DNA of 64,000 nucleotides from Apostichopus japonicus (taxonomy: Eukaryota > Echinodermata > Holothuroidea > Aspidochirotida > Stichopodidae): positions 6,289,501 to 6,353,500 of the forward strand of contig NC_092581.1 in the NCBI RefSeq assembly GCF_037975245.1, given 5' to 3'. The notes under the pieces were generated by a model, which saw nothing but the letters and a program-made list of their open reading frames with translations, was not told the DNA's origin and made no database searches. The stretch's first letter is position 1; every line of letters begins with the position of its first letter. Shown piece by piece: positions 20,906 to 31,869 of the stretch. The translations under genes and the position numbers were made by a program.

Positions 20906-21050
20906 ATATTCAGGGGCGTACCCAGGATTTTCCAATAGGGGGGGGGGCGCCAGGCATGAATGATCGCCGTCCTGGGGGATGGGTCTAAGGGGAGGGGGTG
21001 TACAATTTTTGCTTTCAAAGAAGGGCTGAAATGCCAAATGGTGTCATATG

Positions 21051-21894
21051 CATGGGCGGCGATCCGTACTTCCGAGTGGGGGGCGGGGGATATGACCTTG
21101 TTGACTATCTAAGCGTAGCGCCACCATGAGTTGGCGCGAAGCGTACAAGAAGATTTTGGGATTAACAATCCCTCTAGATGGCCGGAAACGGCACTTCCCG
21201 AGGTTTCCAAGCGGCATATACCCAACTTTAAAATAGGGATGTCATGTCCGAAATATCTCATAATCAGGATCCAAAATAATTTTTTTTTTAATTTCGGGTG
21301 TTATTTTGGGAAAATTGCCCCTGTCAATCTTGCTTCAGGCGCAACGTTAGAATGTTCGAGAGCTCTGTTATATTATTCGATGAAGAAAATGGCCTCATGC
21401 AGGCTATTATAGGCCTATACACATGCAATACACAATTACACATAGTTACATTCCTAGGTACCGATTGCTAGGGCATCCAGGTGAAACGTGTATTAAGCAT
21501 TACCCTGGTTACATGAGATTCTCAGCTGTTCGAGGGAACATGTACGTGTGTAGGCCTACTATAGGGCCTATATGAATACTATGAGGGTGCATATATGTAC
21601 TATATCAATACCGTGGGCGCAATAATACATTTTGTTGTTATAGGGCCAATGAAGCCTACAGTCAACTATTTTTGCTTTATAAAGACGCTTTATTTGAAAA
21701 GATCGCACTGCGTTTATGGTAGGCGAGAAATGAAGCTAAAAAAGAGCCGTACATTAACGAAGATGCATAAATGTAGGCATGAAAATATTCTTATCCCTGG
21801 CATTTGGTGGGGGGGGGGGTATGGTGCATTACATCCCCTCCACCCATTTCCATGGGGGGATATATCCCCCCTCCACCCAGGATCGCCGCCCATG
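21051..21894 (+). mobile_element. hAT-like MITE family A, copy 1
   Basis: Ends CATGGGCGGCGATCC and its complement. The flanks GTCATATG (21043-21050) and GCCATATG (21895-21902) are an 8-bp duplication with one change, the hAT signature. A second copy at 46342-47155 in the opposite orientation is similar over its whole length. It has no coding capacity. It carries the structured core at 21104-21203 shared with other MITE families. Inserted inside the 20911-22254 element. Confidence 0.9.
21104..21203 (+). repeat. Shared structured MITE core, copy A
   Basis: Runs from ACTATCTAAGCGTAGCGCCA to GGCCGGAAACGGCACTTCCC. It includes two potential hairpins: GCGCCA-8 bases-TGGCGC, and GCCG-GAAA-CGGC. Related copies lie at 47003-47107, 47610-47704 and 61501-61597. 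Confidence 0.85.
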
Positions 21895-22299
21895 GCCATA
21901 TGTGATCCATTTTTCGACCTTAATAATAAGCAACATTTCCAGTAAATATGGACACAAAATGCACAATTTAGTATGGCTGGCATGTCATTTAGTGTTTATA
22001 GTGATAATACAAACACAATTACCATCTATGTTTCTAAAACTATTATGCCGCCGAACTTCGCCAGAACCTTTTTTTGGCAAACAAAAAATAAAGCATACGG
22101 GAGGGGGGGGGGGGGGTTGAGCGATCACCGACATCTCACATAAAGGTCGTCATCAATTTTTTTTTTTTTTTTGGCTAAACTTTTTTTTTTTTTGGTGACG
22201 GCCAATAGGGGGGGGGCGCGCGCCTGTTGCGCCCCCCCCCTGGATACGCCCCTGATATTTAAGATCACTTTCTTGCAATATTTACGGTGTATGTATGTA

Positions 22300-22455
22300 T
22301 GTATGTATATGTGATCTTCCCGCAAGCAGGAACTCGCGAAAGAAGCCATGGAGGCTTGTAGACTCGCAAGCTGACCGAAGCCAATCTCTCGGCACACATC
22401 CATTTAACGTCCATGTCAGGAAGTTGTTATTGAACAACACCCTTGCCAGACGACA
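22300..22455 (-). mobile_element. tRNA-derived SINE body, headless copy
   Basis: On the minus strand it shares with the SINE at 34260-34430 the blocks ATGGACGTTAAAT, CTTCGGTCAGCTTGCG, ATGGCTTCTTTCGCGAGT and CTGCTTGC. Its tail is a (TATG)n run at 22288-22312. The tRNA-like head is absent, so it is 5'-truncated or diverged. It lies just outside the right end of the 20911-22254 element. Confidence 0.75.
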
Positions 22456-22519
22456 CACATTGCTGTCGGCGGTGACATGGTTATTTATGAAAAGTCCGAA
22501 TACGTGGAACTTTTGATAA

Positions 22520-24290
22520 CTGGAATCAGTGATTGTTGATGATTCAGCTGTTCGTCATATGTCTGATTACTAAGTGTGTGTAAATATGTTTTTAAAATGT
22601 AAATATATTCTAATAGGATATCAATTATTTAACTATGTTTCAGGTTAGTTTGCCTGTCACACTCATTGCTTATGTCAATAATAGCCTACTTTCATGAGGT
22701 CTCTTATCATTTTTTATGGTTGAACAAGGCCATCATCTCCCATTTGGAAAGGATATGTGACAAAGCCAATAGACTTGCGTATCGAATATACTGACCTATA
22801 TGGATGAATTTAACATATGTGAAGATAGTGTATGGAAATAACTTTACACCGATTTCGTAAATTATGCCAGCTCAGAAAAACCTTCTTAACTTTTACCTAA
22901 CTTTCATTGCAAAGGATCCTTTTTTTAAATCACAACAATTCAATGACAATAATGGAAGTATGCCGGCAGGACTAAAGCAGTGTTTAAATGTTGTTAGATC
23001 TAATGAAATAGCATGTTGTTGATATCAGCTTCAGGGAAATAACTGATTTTTGTTAAACCAAATTAAGCACAACCCCACTGACAACAACGCTTAACCTGCA
23101 ATCCAAGTAAAAGCCAACTGAAATGCGTCTAAAGGAGTTTTTCAATACATGGCAAAACAGTTTTATTTTTAAAGATGTTGCCATTGTTCGTCTTGTACAA
23201 ATACCACACACGAGAACACTTTATACTTTAATATTTTAGTTGTCATAATGCCTTTGAAATTGCATCCTTTATGTTTCTTTCTTTTTGGTGGTACAATCCT
23301 ACATTTTACCTGTTACGGAAAATAATGCTGATGTTCAGAAGTCATTTATCAATTAAACTCATTTACTATCTTATGATGGATTTTCAAACTGTTGGTTGTA
23401 GGGAACCAGTTCAGTTGGATTGGTCATGGACTGTTTCACTGCTTCACATAAAAAATAAAATTGTACAAATGTATTTACTCTCTATATGTAAAGCATATGT
23501 TTGTTCTGGTGGGGTGATCATACTTATCTTTGTAACATATGCTTAACGTTCGATTTGGAATAAAAGCAAATGAACACAGCACCGCGGCAGCTGTCGGTTG
23601 GATGATAGGCTGGGTAAGTATGCAGGATTCTTAGCATTAAAGCAGCATTTTGCGTTCTTTTCTATGGTTTTTCTCAACCTCACTGATTCCACGATGCCAT
23701 AACGACATACATAACTAGCTTATCTTTTCAAATCTTACTTCAAATGGTGGCAATAAAGTCGAAAAATTTACAACTTTCAACTTTGTTTTTCTCGAAGATA
23801 TTTTCCGTTGGGATCCAAATAAACCACGCCCATAATATGAATATTTAAAAGCTACGAACGTCATTGGCCAATACGTAATACAGCACCAAGCTTGATTTGA
23901 GCAGATTGTCTATGGCAGTTGCAGGGAGCTGCTGTTAAGAGTCCAGCTCGCTGGTTGTACCAAGTTACCAACTCGACGTTTGAATCTATTTTTAGCAACG
24001 GCTCATAACTAAACCTGCATCTATGATTGGTTGGATTCAAACTAGTGGGTTGGGGGAACTATATGCGACTAATATAAAAATGTGGAATTTGTCGGTGGAC
24101 AGTTTTCTCATTATATGCAAATGTCCTTAATTACTCGCCAGTTAACGCTTTTGGCAGGGAAAAACTTGGCTAATAACTTACTTTGCTGTTTTGTGATTGA
24201 TATATGTAAAAAACTTGATGGACTTGTCAAAAAAGTGGAAAACGGCGACGAAACGCAAAATGTTGCTTTAAGGTACGAGCCATTGTTTTC
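22520..24290. other. No gene recognised
   Basis: AT-rich sequence with short frames only. The 91-codon frame at 23271-23546 has no family similarity. Confidence 0.35.
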
Positions 24291-24699
24291 TTTTAGACCG
24301 TGGGGCAAAGCCGTTTTTCTTGCAGTTCCGTAGTCCAGTCAGAGGGGCAACTCAAAATTACTCTCAAAAATTCACAAAAATTATATTATTCGTAAATCCG
24401 CTTTGTTCCACCAAAAATTTGCGCACGTTTTTTAGTTATTCGGTAAACTTGGTACTATTTTTTGCACGAAAGCACTTGGAAACTCTCTCTTTGAAAGGTA
24501 GGATTAAGTCCGTATACACCAATCGCAAAGCAGCATTACTGCCAAATGACAATCACATGACAATAAGCACACACAAATCAGCATGGCTATCACATAGTTA
24601 TGTTGAAACGTCCATATTTTGCGTACGAAAACAAGTTCGTTCGTCCAAGTTTTTCAAATTTGATAGATGTACCGATATGACCTGAAAACAACATACCTA

Positions 24700-25930
24700 T
24701 TTACCCAATGGTGAGTACTTTTCAGGTTCTTTTCATATGAAATAAAGTTGAAATCGTCATTCGAAGTTCGTATTTACACAGCCGAATCACGTTTGGCAAG
24801 TATTGATAGGATGGACACTGGAACAGCTAGTTTCGCGAAAACGGTTCAATCTTAACTGTTGAGTCATTAGTGTACGATTTGCCCGTGTTTACTGAAATTT
24901 TTACTCAGTATTTGCCTAACTTTTTCATACTCTTGAGCTTTGTGGGTAGTAAAGTTACATTTTTATGACCCCAAGAAGCTAAAAACAAGGCTTGTCTACA
25001 TTATAGTCCGTCAACTAAAAGAAGATTGAAAATGACATTAGGACAAATTGAGTGATAGACTAACGTTAATCATTAACATGGTGACTATTCGCAGAGGCTG
25101 CTAGTGTACGTAGGTAAAGTCACACGCTTTCGTATCGTAATCTATGTGTATACTATATGTATATTTACAACTAGATAACATCAATTTGTTTATATGTTTT
25201 GTTATTTAACTTTTGGCATGAGGGTGAAATTCAGTTAGCTTAATAAGCTAATCACACCGAGGCCCTCCCCTACATGTAATTTAAGCTAGGCCTAGGCCTT
25301 CTACAACTAGCATTGACCAGTAGTCAATAGAAGGAATAGAAGTACTTGTCCCATGTATATTAAACTGAATTGCACTAGGATAAAACTGATGTCTTGTTTT
25401 TACTATATCGTTCAGTAATAGTAATGACTGTGGGCTACTGTTTGAGCAGTCTCGTTTTCCAATTGTGTACACTGTTGGAATAAATAAAGACTGATTTGTG
25501 ACAACATGTCTAAGGCAGTATGACATTGCTTTACATTTAAGGACTATTGAAAAGTAGACAGCTTTTATGGTTTGACAATTGAGATGCAATAACCTGGTCG
25601 CATATAAGACATAGTTTGTATTGGAAACTTTCAAAGTCACACTACCTCCATCGAGAAGCTTTGTCAATAATCAACCCATTGTATTCAGTAAAACGTGTTT
25701 TCATTTTCAGGTTATATATTGGAAATTTACCTAACCACATCAAATCAATTTTGCTATGCCTGATAAATCAAGACAGTTACCGAGTTACGTAGACCAAACT
25801 CTGTTATTTTTGCAAACCTTAAATAGTCGACTCATTTTTCTACAGCAAAGTAATTAAACTATTGCTTATTTACATTCCCTTGTAGGTCTTTCAACTATGA
25901 CCGAACCAACCTCAACTGATTATGATAGGA
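24700..25930. other. Interior of the CXC element upstream of its gene
   Basis: Expected to hold the N-terminal half of the element's gene, but no matching blocks were recognised on the plus strand. A 128-codon open frame on the minus strand (25667-25281) has ordinary composition and no family match. Confidence 0.35.
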
Positions 25931-25934
25931 GTGA

Positions 25935-26036
25935 AGAACCATGTGTCATACACCATCCAATGTAGATGTCAGTGACATTTACAAGAAGTTCACTCCCAAG
26001 ACTTGGGATACTTTCCTAAAATGCATGGATATATGA
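25935..26036 (+). pseudogene. N-terminal block of the CXC-type transposon protein
   Basis: In the same frame as the main ORF downstream. It reads CHTPSNVDVSDIYKKFTPKT and WDTFLKCMDI, then TGA at 26034. A block of the form FT-KTW-TF-KC is typical shortly before the conserved parts of large uncharacterised transposon-associated proteins in invertebrates. The stop and missing sequence before 26148 show decay, or introns I cannot resolve. Confidence 0.45.
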
Positions 26037-26147
26037 AAGGATCATACTCACACTGAAAATGGAAAAACTGCCATTAAGTTTTAACATTTTCAAAATTGTG
26101 ATCTACAGTACAGTCAGCCTTCCTACCTGCACTTCTAGTTCCAACTA

Positions 26148-26831
26148 ATGGTGGATTTCACAGGAAATGCTATCAGAGATTTACGGATGCAACCAGAATT
26201 GAAATGGTTAAGAAAGCCAAGATGTGATTCAGTAAGTGCCTTTTTCTTGAAGGGAAAAGTGAAAGCCTTGAGACACATACAAGGTGATGCAGAATCTGCA
26301 AAGTCACTAAAGATGTTGGGTGACTCCTTTCGAGTTGATGAAGTCAATTTCCTTGCTGTTGAAAAATTCGTCTACAAGCTGTATGGTCAAATGGATGCAA
26401 CTTCAGTCAACAACGTGCGGTTTGATATGTTTAAGAAAGCCAACAGGATGGAGAGTACAATGCCTCCAAATAATGATGCCCTTCGTCAACATATCCTTCG
26501 TGCCAACTGCCAGGCAAGAATTTATAAATTAAGCTGAATGAAGAATCAAGATTTACCATCTCCTAGTGAAGATGGATGGGTATTTGATGATGGACACTTT
26601 GCCATTCATTGGATGAGCCTCCCACCTGCTCCTGAAAGCATAATTGAACTTGGGAACTGCTCATGTAAGAAAAACAAGTGCCAACTACCAAATGCAGGAG
26701 ACAGTTGCTGTGTATCCTTCGGCCTTCCATGCACAGATTTATGCCAATGCAAGGGGTGTGAAAACATCAGTCAGATTATACTTGAGATTGAAGAAGACTT
26801 GGACACAGACGAAGATGATCAGATGGAATAA
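26148..26831 (+). pseudogene. CXC-type transposon-associated protein, C-terminal half, one in-frame TGA
   Basis: A 684-bp frame interrupted once, by TGA at 26535, with ATG resuming in the same frame. First part: RCDSVSAFFLKGKVKALRHI, then VEKFVYKLYG and ALRQHILRANCQARIYKL. Second part: LPSPSEDGWVFDDGHFAIHW, SLPPAPESIIELGNCSCKKN and a Cys-rich end (CQ, CC, GLPCTDLCQCKGCEN), then acidic residues. The order CD-TSA-F-KGK, R-H--RA-YQ--IW, P-P---GW, LPPAPE-ILEL--C-CK--C and GL-CT--C-C--C-N matches a large family of uncharacterised mobile-element proteins in invertebrates, ending in a CXC-like metal-binding motif. Biochemical role is not known to me. The single stop suggests recent inactivation or readthrough. 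Confidence 0.7.
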
Positions 26832-26839
26832 CTAGTTTT

Positions 26840-27714
26840 TAGTCTTGGAACAGCCATGATAATAACTGACTGTGTAAGCTGTGCCCAGGCAGACTTTCTG
26901 CAAATCTAGCCATTTGTATGTTAAGTTTGAGAGCTCTCATGTGTTCGTATTTTGTAGCATGAAGTTAGAATCAAGAATTGGCAAAGCCATTGGGTACTGG
27001 CACTGGAGGGGAGGGGAGGGGGCTTCCCCATCAGAATTTTGTGTCTCTGGTCAATTAAAAAATATTGCAATGCCATATTGTAATTACTTTTATGTTGTGG
27101 TCAATTCAAGGAATGAAGGTAGCAGAAGGCAGAAGAAGGTAGCAGAAAGTTTAACTCAATAGTATCATTATTTATGCAAACAAATTTTGAAGGGATGAGT
27201 TCAGGATAATTGTACCCCCAGAAAAAGTTCATGGTACCAATTGCAATGTTTCTAAACTATAACATCACATAAATTTGTTGTAAATACCCTTTTCAGAGTG
27301 AACATATAAGCTTAACAATTGTCACATTGACAATGTCTGTGTCATTGATCTTCAATCTCATTCTCCATATAGCACGTACTGTGAGAAAATGAAGGAATAG
27401 TTATTAAAGGTGCACCACTGGCATAACTACTGGCATATTTAAGGTAACATTAACATTGCATTTCATGTTCACACATTAAGTTATGTCAATCCTCGAATCT
27501 ACATTATGTGTAAGCTTGCTTTTAAACTATGAGTGTGTATGGACAAACTGAATATATGTGTGGTTATAACCCCAAACCTGTTATTGATATTTATTATGTT
27601 ACTTTCTAATAGATCTAGACATTTCTAAAAGAGTTAGGTCAATTCCATTTAAATGTAGAGGTGTTAAAACCAGTTTGAAAAAATAGAGGGCGCCCTTTAT
27701 TTCCAGTATTCTTG
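26840..27714. other. 3' part of the CXC element, non-coding
   Basis: AT-rich with short frames. Likely 3' UTR of the element gene, running into the right inverted repeat. Confidence 0.4.
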
Positions 27715-28061
27715 TACCGCCATTTTCTCCTTAACGTCCGCGAAATTTTGGTGGAACAAAGTGATTTTTATTTTAGGGTGTTCTAAGCAACACTTTTATT
27801 AAGAAATTATGTTGCCCCCAGAGGTGGACTACGGAAGTCAAAAACTAAAGGGATTTTTGCCTTATGCCCCACGGTCTAATGGAGACACAATATTTGTGTG
27901 CTGTAACTTGTGACGTTATATCTGATACAGAACAACATCATTTTTATTTTATTTTTATTTTTTTTATTATCATTCTAACAAGAGTCCAAAAAATGTACAA
28001 TTCATAATAACATATACTTTATGACCAATAGTCAATATTATCGTCAACAACAAATAAATCA

Positions 28062-28523
28062 TTAAACTTCAAATAAAGATTTCCACTTATGCCATCTGAT
28101 ATTAAAAGCATTTTGCTTACAATTAGTTTGATACATAAACTTTTCTTTTACATAAAAATTCTTTAAATCAATTTTACCATAGTTAAAGGAAGGATTCTCA
28201 TTTTTAACCTTACTTTTGTAAACAAGAAATTTCATAACCAGAAGGATGTTATTAAACACATAGTCTTTGTACAAATAATTTCCAAACAGAACAAGCTCTT
28301 TACTAACTGCAATATTGATATTCAGTTTGATTTGAACCCAGATTTGAAACTCCCTCCATACTTTCTGGGTGAAGCTGCATTCCCAAAATAAATGAATTAA
28401 AGTCTCATCTGCCACACCACAAAAAGTGCACAATGGATCAATGGTTTTGCCAATTTTAACCATGAGAGTATTTGTCCCTAAAATTCTGTTAAGAAGACGA
28501 CATTGGAACCAACGGAGCTTCAC
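28062..28523 (-). pseudogene. LINE C-terminal zinc knuckle (zf-RVT type)
   Basis: Reads KLRWFQCRLLNRILGTNTLM, then CTFCGVADETLIHLFWECSF and QKVWREFQIWV. The CTFC-x4-ET--HLFW-C pattern is the zf-RVT knuckle that closes ORF2 in many LINEs and plant-type retroelements. The frame then runs on to a stop at 28062. Just below it the A-rich tail marks the 3' end. Confidence 0.85.
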
Positions 28524-28739
28524 CTCAGAAGTACATTTCCAGTTGTATGCAACACTTTATACCAATCTACTTCAGCAAAAAGTGGGGACAAAGCATGTTC
28601 CATTTGTGAATACAGTTATATTGGACCTTATTAATTGTTAATAAAATATTATAAACCTGTTACACCCTTTTGGATCCATAAAAAACAGTTTTAATATGAA
28701 AGCCTTGAAATGGGGGTGCAAGAGAATTATTTATCTGGC

Positions 28740-29507
28740 CTAATAGACCAGAAAAGGATTTCTATATTGCTTTTTAATACAATGCACGTGAAGAAAATTT
28801 GTTCTCACATCATATTTTGTGTAAATCTCATCAGCAGATAAGAACTCACCCTTAGAGTTTATCAGATCGTTAACATATAATATACAATGTCTTTGCCAAT
28901 CTTCATACAAAATGCATATATTACCCACCTTAATTTTTTCGTTGTGCCAAATACTGGAACTCAAAACATCATGAATATTTTGGGGGTTAAGCGAAACGGT
29001 GAAATCCTTCCAGGCTGAAAAACACTTTTCCAAAAGGTATTTTTACTTTCTTTAATAACTCTATCCCAATAAGTACCAGAAGAGTAATCAAAATTACAAT
29101 TAGGATTATTCACTTTATATAAATTATACACCTTACTGTCAATGTTATATTTAAGCAATCTACGAATCCAAGTAATCTTAAGTGCCTTCTCGAAAGGTTC
29201 AAATTGGATCATACCAGTACGTCCTTGTGTAACGGGAAGCGCCATTTGATTTCTACTGATCCTATCTACTTTACCTCCCCATACAAAGTTATAAAACTTG
29301 GAATTAATCTCCTTGATAATTTCTTTACTTGGGGTTTGGAAGTGAAAGAACGAGATGGTTCAATTTTGGCAACAAAAGGGATTTAACCACAACTATTCTG
29401 CCTAAAGCTGTCAGAAACCTCTTTGACCAGTGGTGAATTTGTTTTGTAAAAGCTTGCATAGTAGTAACATAATTTACATTCACAATAACATCCAGTTGTG
29501 TACACAA
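28740..29507 (-). pseudogene. LINE ORF2 region after the RT, three broken frames
   Basis: Frames at 29507-29325, 29245-28961 and 29033-28740. The first reads KQIHHWSKRFLTALGRIVVV and KSLLLPKLNHLVLSLPNP, a hallmark of Tx1/L1 elements in marine animals. The next has WIRRLLKY and a YWDRVIKESKNTFWKSVF block. The third has NPQNIHDVLSSSIWHNEKIK and VGNICILYEDW. The order is co-linear with intact relatives and each junction is a frameshift. Confidence 0.8.
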
Positions 29508-29591
29508 TGTTGCCCCAAGATAACTGAATATATTATCTCCACCCCAATATAAGTTATAATTCTTACATAAAATATCATCACTACCTTTATT

Positions 29592-30572
29592 TTATCCTAT
29601 CCAAATAGCACTAGTTTTATCCATGTTAATTTTCAAACCAGATATATTATGGAAATTTTCCAGAAGATTGAAAGTTTGTGAAAGAGAATTTTCAGTGCCA
29701 TCTAAAATAAGAGTTGTGTCATCGGCAAATTGGAAAACTTTATATTCCATATCACATATGATAATACCCTTAATATGCACGCAATTATTAATGGCAATGT
29801 TTAAAATCTGAGAACACAGAAGAAAAATATAAGACGAAAGACCATCCCCTTGACGGCATCCCGATTTAATATAAAAAAATCGGGTCATTTGGCCATTTAC
29901 TAAGACTGAAGATTGTGCATTGTTGTAAAAAACTGAGATCCATCTTTTAAAGCCTTCCCCAAAATGAAACAAATTTAGCGTTTTGAAAATAAATTCATGT
30001 GAAACTGAGTCGAATGCTTTTTCAAAATCAATTAAGAGTAAGAGACCTGGAATATTATTTAACTCAGTGTAACTCATAATATCGTAAACCTGTTTTATGT
30101 TCTCCCCAATGAATCTACCTGCCATAAACCCTAACTTATCAGAACTAATCAAATGAGGTAAAACTTGCTTTAACCTGTTGGCAATACATGATGATTCAAG
30201 CTTGTAGGATACATTAAGGAGAGAGATTGGACGCCAGTTTTTTAAGAGATGGCGTGGCTTTTGCCCTTTTGGAAGCAATGTAATTACACCACGTCTTTGT
30301 GTGCTTGAAAGACAACCAGTATCATAGGATTCATTTAGTGACCTTAATAAAAACCATGAGAGATCGTTAAAAAACCCTTTATAGAATTCAACAGTGTAAC
30401 CATCTAAACCAGGACTCTTGTTATTACTCATCTTTCTGAGGGCACTTAGAAGTTCCTCATGCTGAATTGGGCCATCGAGACCCTCACTTTGTTCATCATG
30501 TAAACAAGAAAAATTATCAGTTTTTACAAAATCTTGTAACATAACATCATGGGTATTTCTTGTATCATACAA
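29592..30572 (-). pseudogene. LINE reverse transcriptase domain
   Basis: A 326-codon uninterrupted block, the best kept part of the element. In order: KMSNNKSPGLDGYTVEFYKG, NWRPISLLNVSYKLESSCIA, LGFMAGRFIGENIKQVYDIM, LLLLIDFEKAFDSVSHEFIF, SGCRQGDGLSSYIFLLCSQI and YKVFQFADDTTLILDGTENS, with GLKINMDKT at the end. The catalytic Asp residues in LLIDFEKAFD and FADD are all present, as is the QGD box. It would copy LINE RNA at a nicked target. It is cut off from the endonuclease and thumb by stops. A stop at its right edge follows IWIG. Confidence 0.92.
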
Positions 30573-30721
30573 CTTTTTATAAAAACCATAAGTTTCATCT
30601 AAAATGGCCTTGTTGGTAAATTTACGAATACTATCCGATCCAGCAATTGTTTAAATCGTTTTATTTGCACAATTTCTTTTCTCTAGACTCAAGAAATACG
30701 AGGAGGGTTTTTCACCAGTTT

Positions 30722-30988
30722 CTAACCATTTGACCCTGGACCGCAACATGGCCCCTCCATCTTTATTTTACGCAAAGATTCAAGCTCGTTATTTTTGTCT
30801 TTGAGTATCTCCAGATGATTCAGATCAAAAATATTATGATAGCGCTCAAGATTTTCAATTTCGGTCAAAAGGTCAGATATCCTGCGACTACCTTCCTTTT
30901 TCTTAAATGAAGAGTATGAAAATGTTTCCCCCCGTATCTCTAATAAAAGAGCGTCGAAAAATAAGTTATCACTGATAAGTAAATTCAA
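30722..30988 (-). pseudogene. LINE ORF2 linker between endonuclease and RT
   Basis: Reads LFFDALLLEIRGETFSYSSF, then a Lys/Glu-rich coiled stretch and LESLRKIKMEG. After a frameshift near 30752 it continues MLRSRVKWLETGEKPSSYFL and SLEKRNCANKT. The IRG-T--YA--KKK and R-KW-E-GEKP--YF-LEK blocks are typical of L1/Tx1 ORF2 just before the RT. Confidence 0.8.
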
Positions 30989-31835
30989 ATCACTAGGGTG
31001 GATATCAGAGATTCGCTCTGGATTATAGGGGTAACAGCATATTGTTGAATAACCTCGTTTATTGTACCTTTAACCATGTTGATATAATCAGTATCCTTCA
31101 AAAGTGAATTAATAAATTTCCAATCACTTTTCCCTCTTGGTATATCATTCAAACTAAACTGAGTTGTAACAATAGAGTGGTTTGTTCTATATCCCGGCAA
31201 AATCTCTGTACTTGTGGTACAATTCAATAACTCTTCTGAAATTAAAAAGAAGTCCAATCTACTCATTTTTAAAGGAGTGGGTTGTTTCCAAGTGTAACGC
31301 CTCACGTCTTCATTATTACTCCTCCATACATCAACAACATTCAACACTTGAATTAAATCAAGAACAACCTTTCTTGCTCTTGGGTTATTAATGTGAATGT
31401 AGTTGTATGTATCAATTTTAGGATCACTAACCAAATTCCAATTCCCTCAAAATTTGTATTCTGAAAATCCTCCAAAACTGTTTTAACATTGTGATAAAAC
31501 TTAGGTGTATCTTTGTTTGGGCCGTACAAAGAACAAAGAGTAAATCTTTTATCACTGAAACTTAAATCAATTGCAACATAGTTACCTTCCTCGTCCATGT
31601 TTGTACTATGGATTGTATAATCAAAATTATTATTAAACAAGATTGCAACCCCTCTGGATTGAGAGTTTAGAACTTGTTTAAAATTATTATCAAAGTGTGT
31701 ATCTTGCAGGCAATAAATCATACTATTTTTACTCTTGAAATAATTTAAGACATCAAACCTTTTCTTAATATCTGAGAGGCCACGACAATTCAATGTAATT
31801 ATTTTAACATCTGTACTATTAGCCATAACAACCAT
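30985..31835 (-). pseudogene. LINE endonuclease domain (APE type), frameshifted
   Basis: The first part, from 31835, reads VKIITLNCRGLSDIKKRFDV, YCLQDTHFD, RGVAILFN and FTLCSLYGPNKDTP. These are the LNCRGL, LQETH and LYGPN motifs of AP endonuclease-like LINE domains that nick the target. After GIGIW the frame shifts near 31437. It continues NLVSDPKIDTYNYIHINNPR, then TWKQPTPLKMSRLDFFLISE and ILPGYRTNHSIV; the last contains the usual SDH motif in altered form (NHS). The GGDFN motif is lost at the frameshift. The catalytic residues are therefore damaged. Confidence 0.85.
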
Positions 31836-31869
31836 CAGTTTTTATCCAAAATTTTACATTGATCATGCA

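Larger units (their letters stand above)
20911..22254. mobile_element. CAGGGGCG-ended element, 1.34 kb, with nested MITE
   Basis: Left end CAGGGGCGTACCCAGG and right end complement CCTGGATACGCCCCTG, each followed inward by long G or C runs. Flanks ATATT at 20906-20910 and 22255-22259 may be a 5-bp target duplication. No coding sequence is seen. Nearly two thirds of its length is a younger MITE (21051-21894). Ends of this kind (GGGGCGTA-CCAGG) recur elsewhere in the window at 62410 and 62874. Confidence 0.7.
24293..27879 (+). mobile_element. 3.6-kb TIR element carrying a CXC-domain protein gene
   Basis: Long imperfect terminal inverted repeats. The left, about 24293-24440, begins TTAGACCGTGGGGCA; the right, about 27715-27879, ends TGCCCCACGGTCTAA. 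Matching inner blocks are TTCCGTAGTCCA, AGAGGGGCAAC/AGAGGTGGAC-type sequence and CTTTGTTCCACCAAAA. TA or TTA at each border could be a short target duplication but is also part of the repeat. The plus-strand gene at 25935-26831 fills the right half. No classical DDE transposase is visible, so the link between ends and gene rests on position. The LINE at 27940-31835 starts 60 bp beyond the right end. Confidence 0.75.
27940..31860 (-). mobile_element. L1/Tx1-type non-LTR retrotransposon, decayed
   Basis: On the minus strand, reading right to left, the protein order is an AP-type endonuclease, linker, reverse transcriptase, thumb region and a C-terminal zinc knuckle. This is the ORF2 layout of L1/Tx1-clade LINEs. 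An A-rich tail with AATAAA-like repeats lies at 27940-27975. No ORF1 was found beyond 31860, so the copy is 5'-truncated or ORF1 is lost. At least five frameshifts or stops break ORF2 (near 31437, 30730, 30650, 29590 and 29030), so it cannot move by itself. It ends 60 bp from the right end of the CXC element. Confidence 0.85.

Noticed and set aside
21595-22120. Overlapping frames of 89-116 codons
   Set aside because: They lie within the hAT-like MITE and G/C runs; the other copy of the MITE does not keep these frames.
24082-24333. 83-codon frame crossing the left end of the CXC element
   Set aside because: It runs across the transposon border and its last third is inverted-repeat sequence.
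25281-25667. 128-codon minus-strand frame inside the CXC element
   Set aside because: No family motif, opposite strand to the element gene, and composition like random AT-rich sequence.
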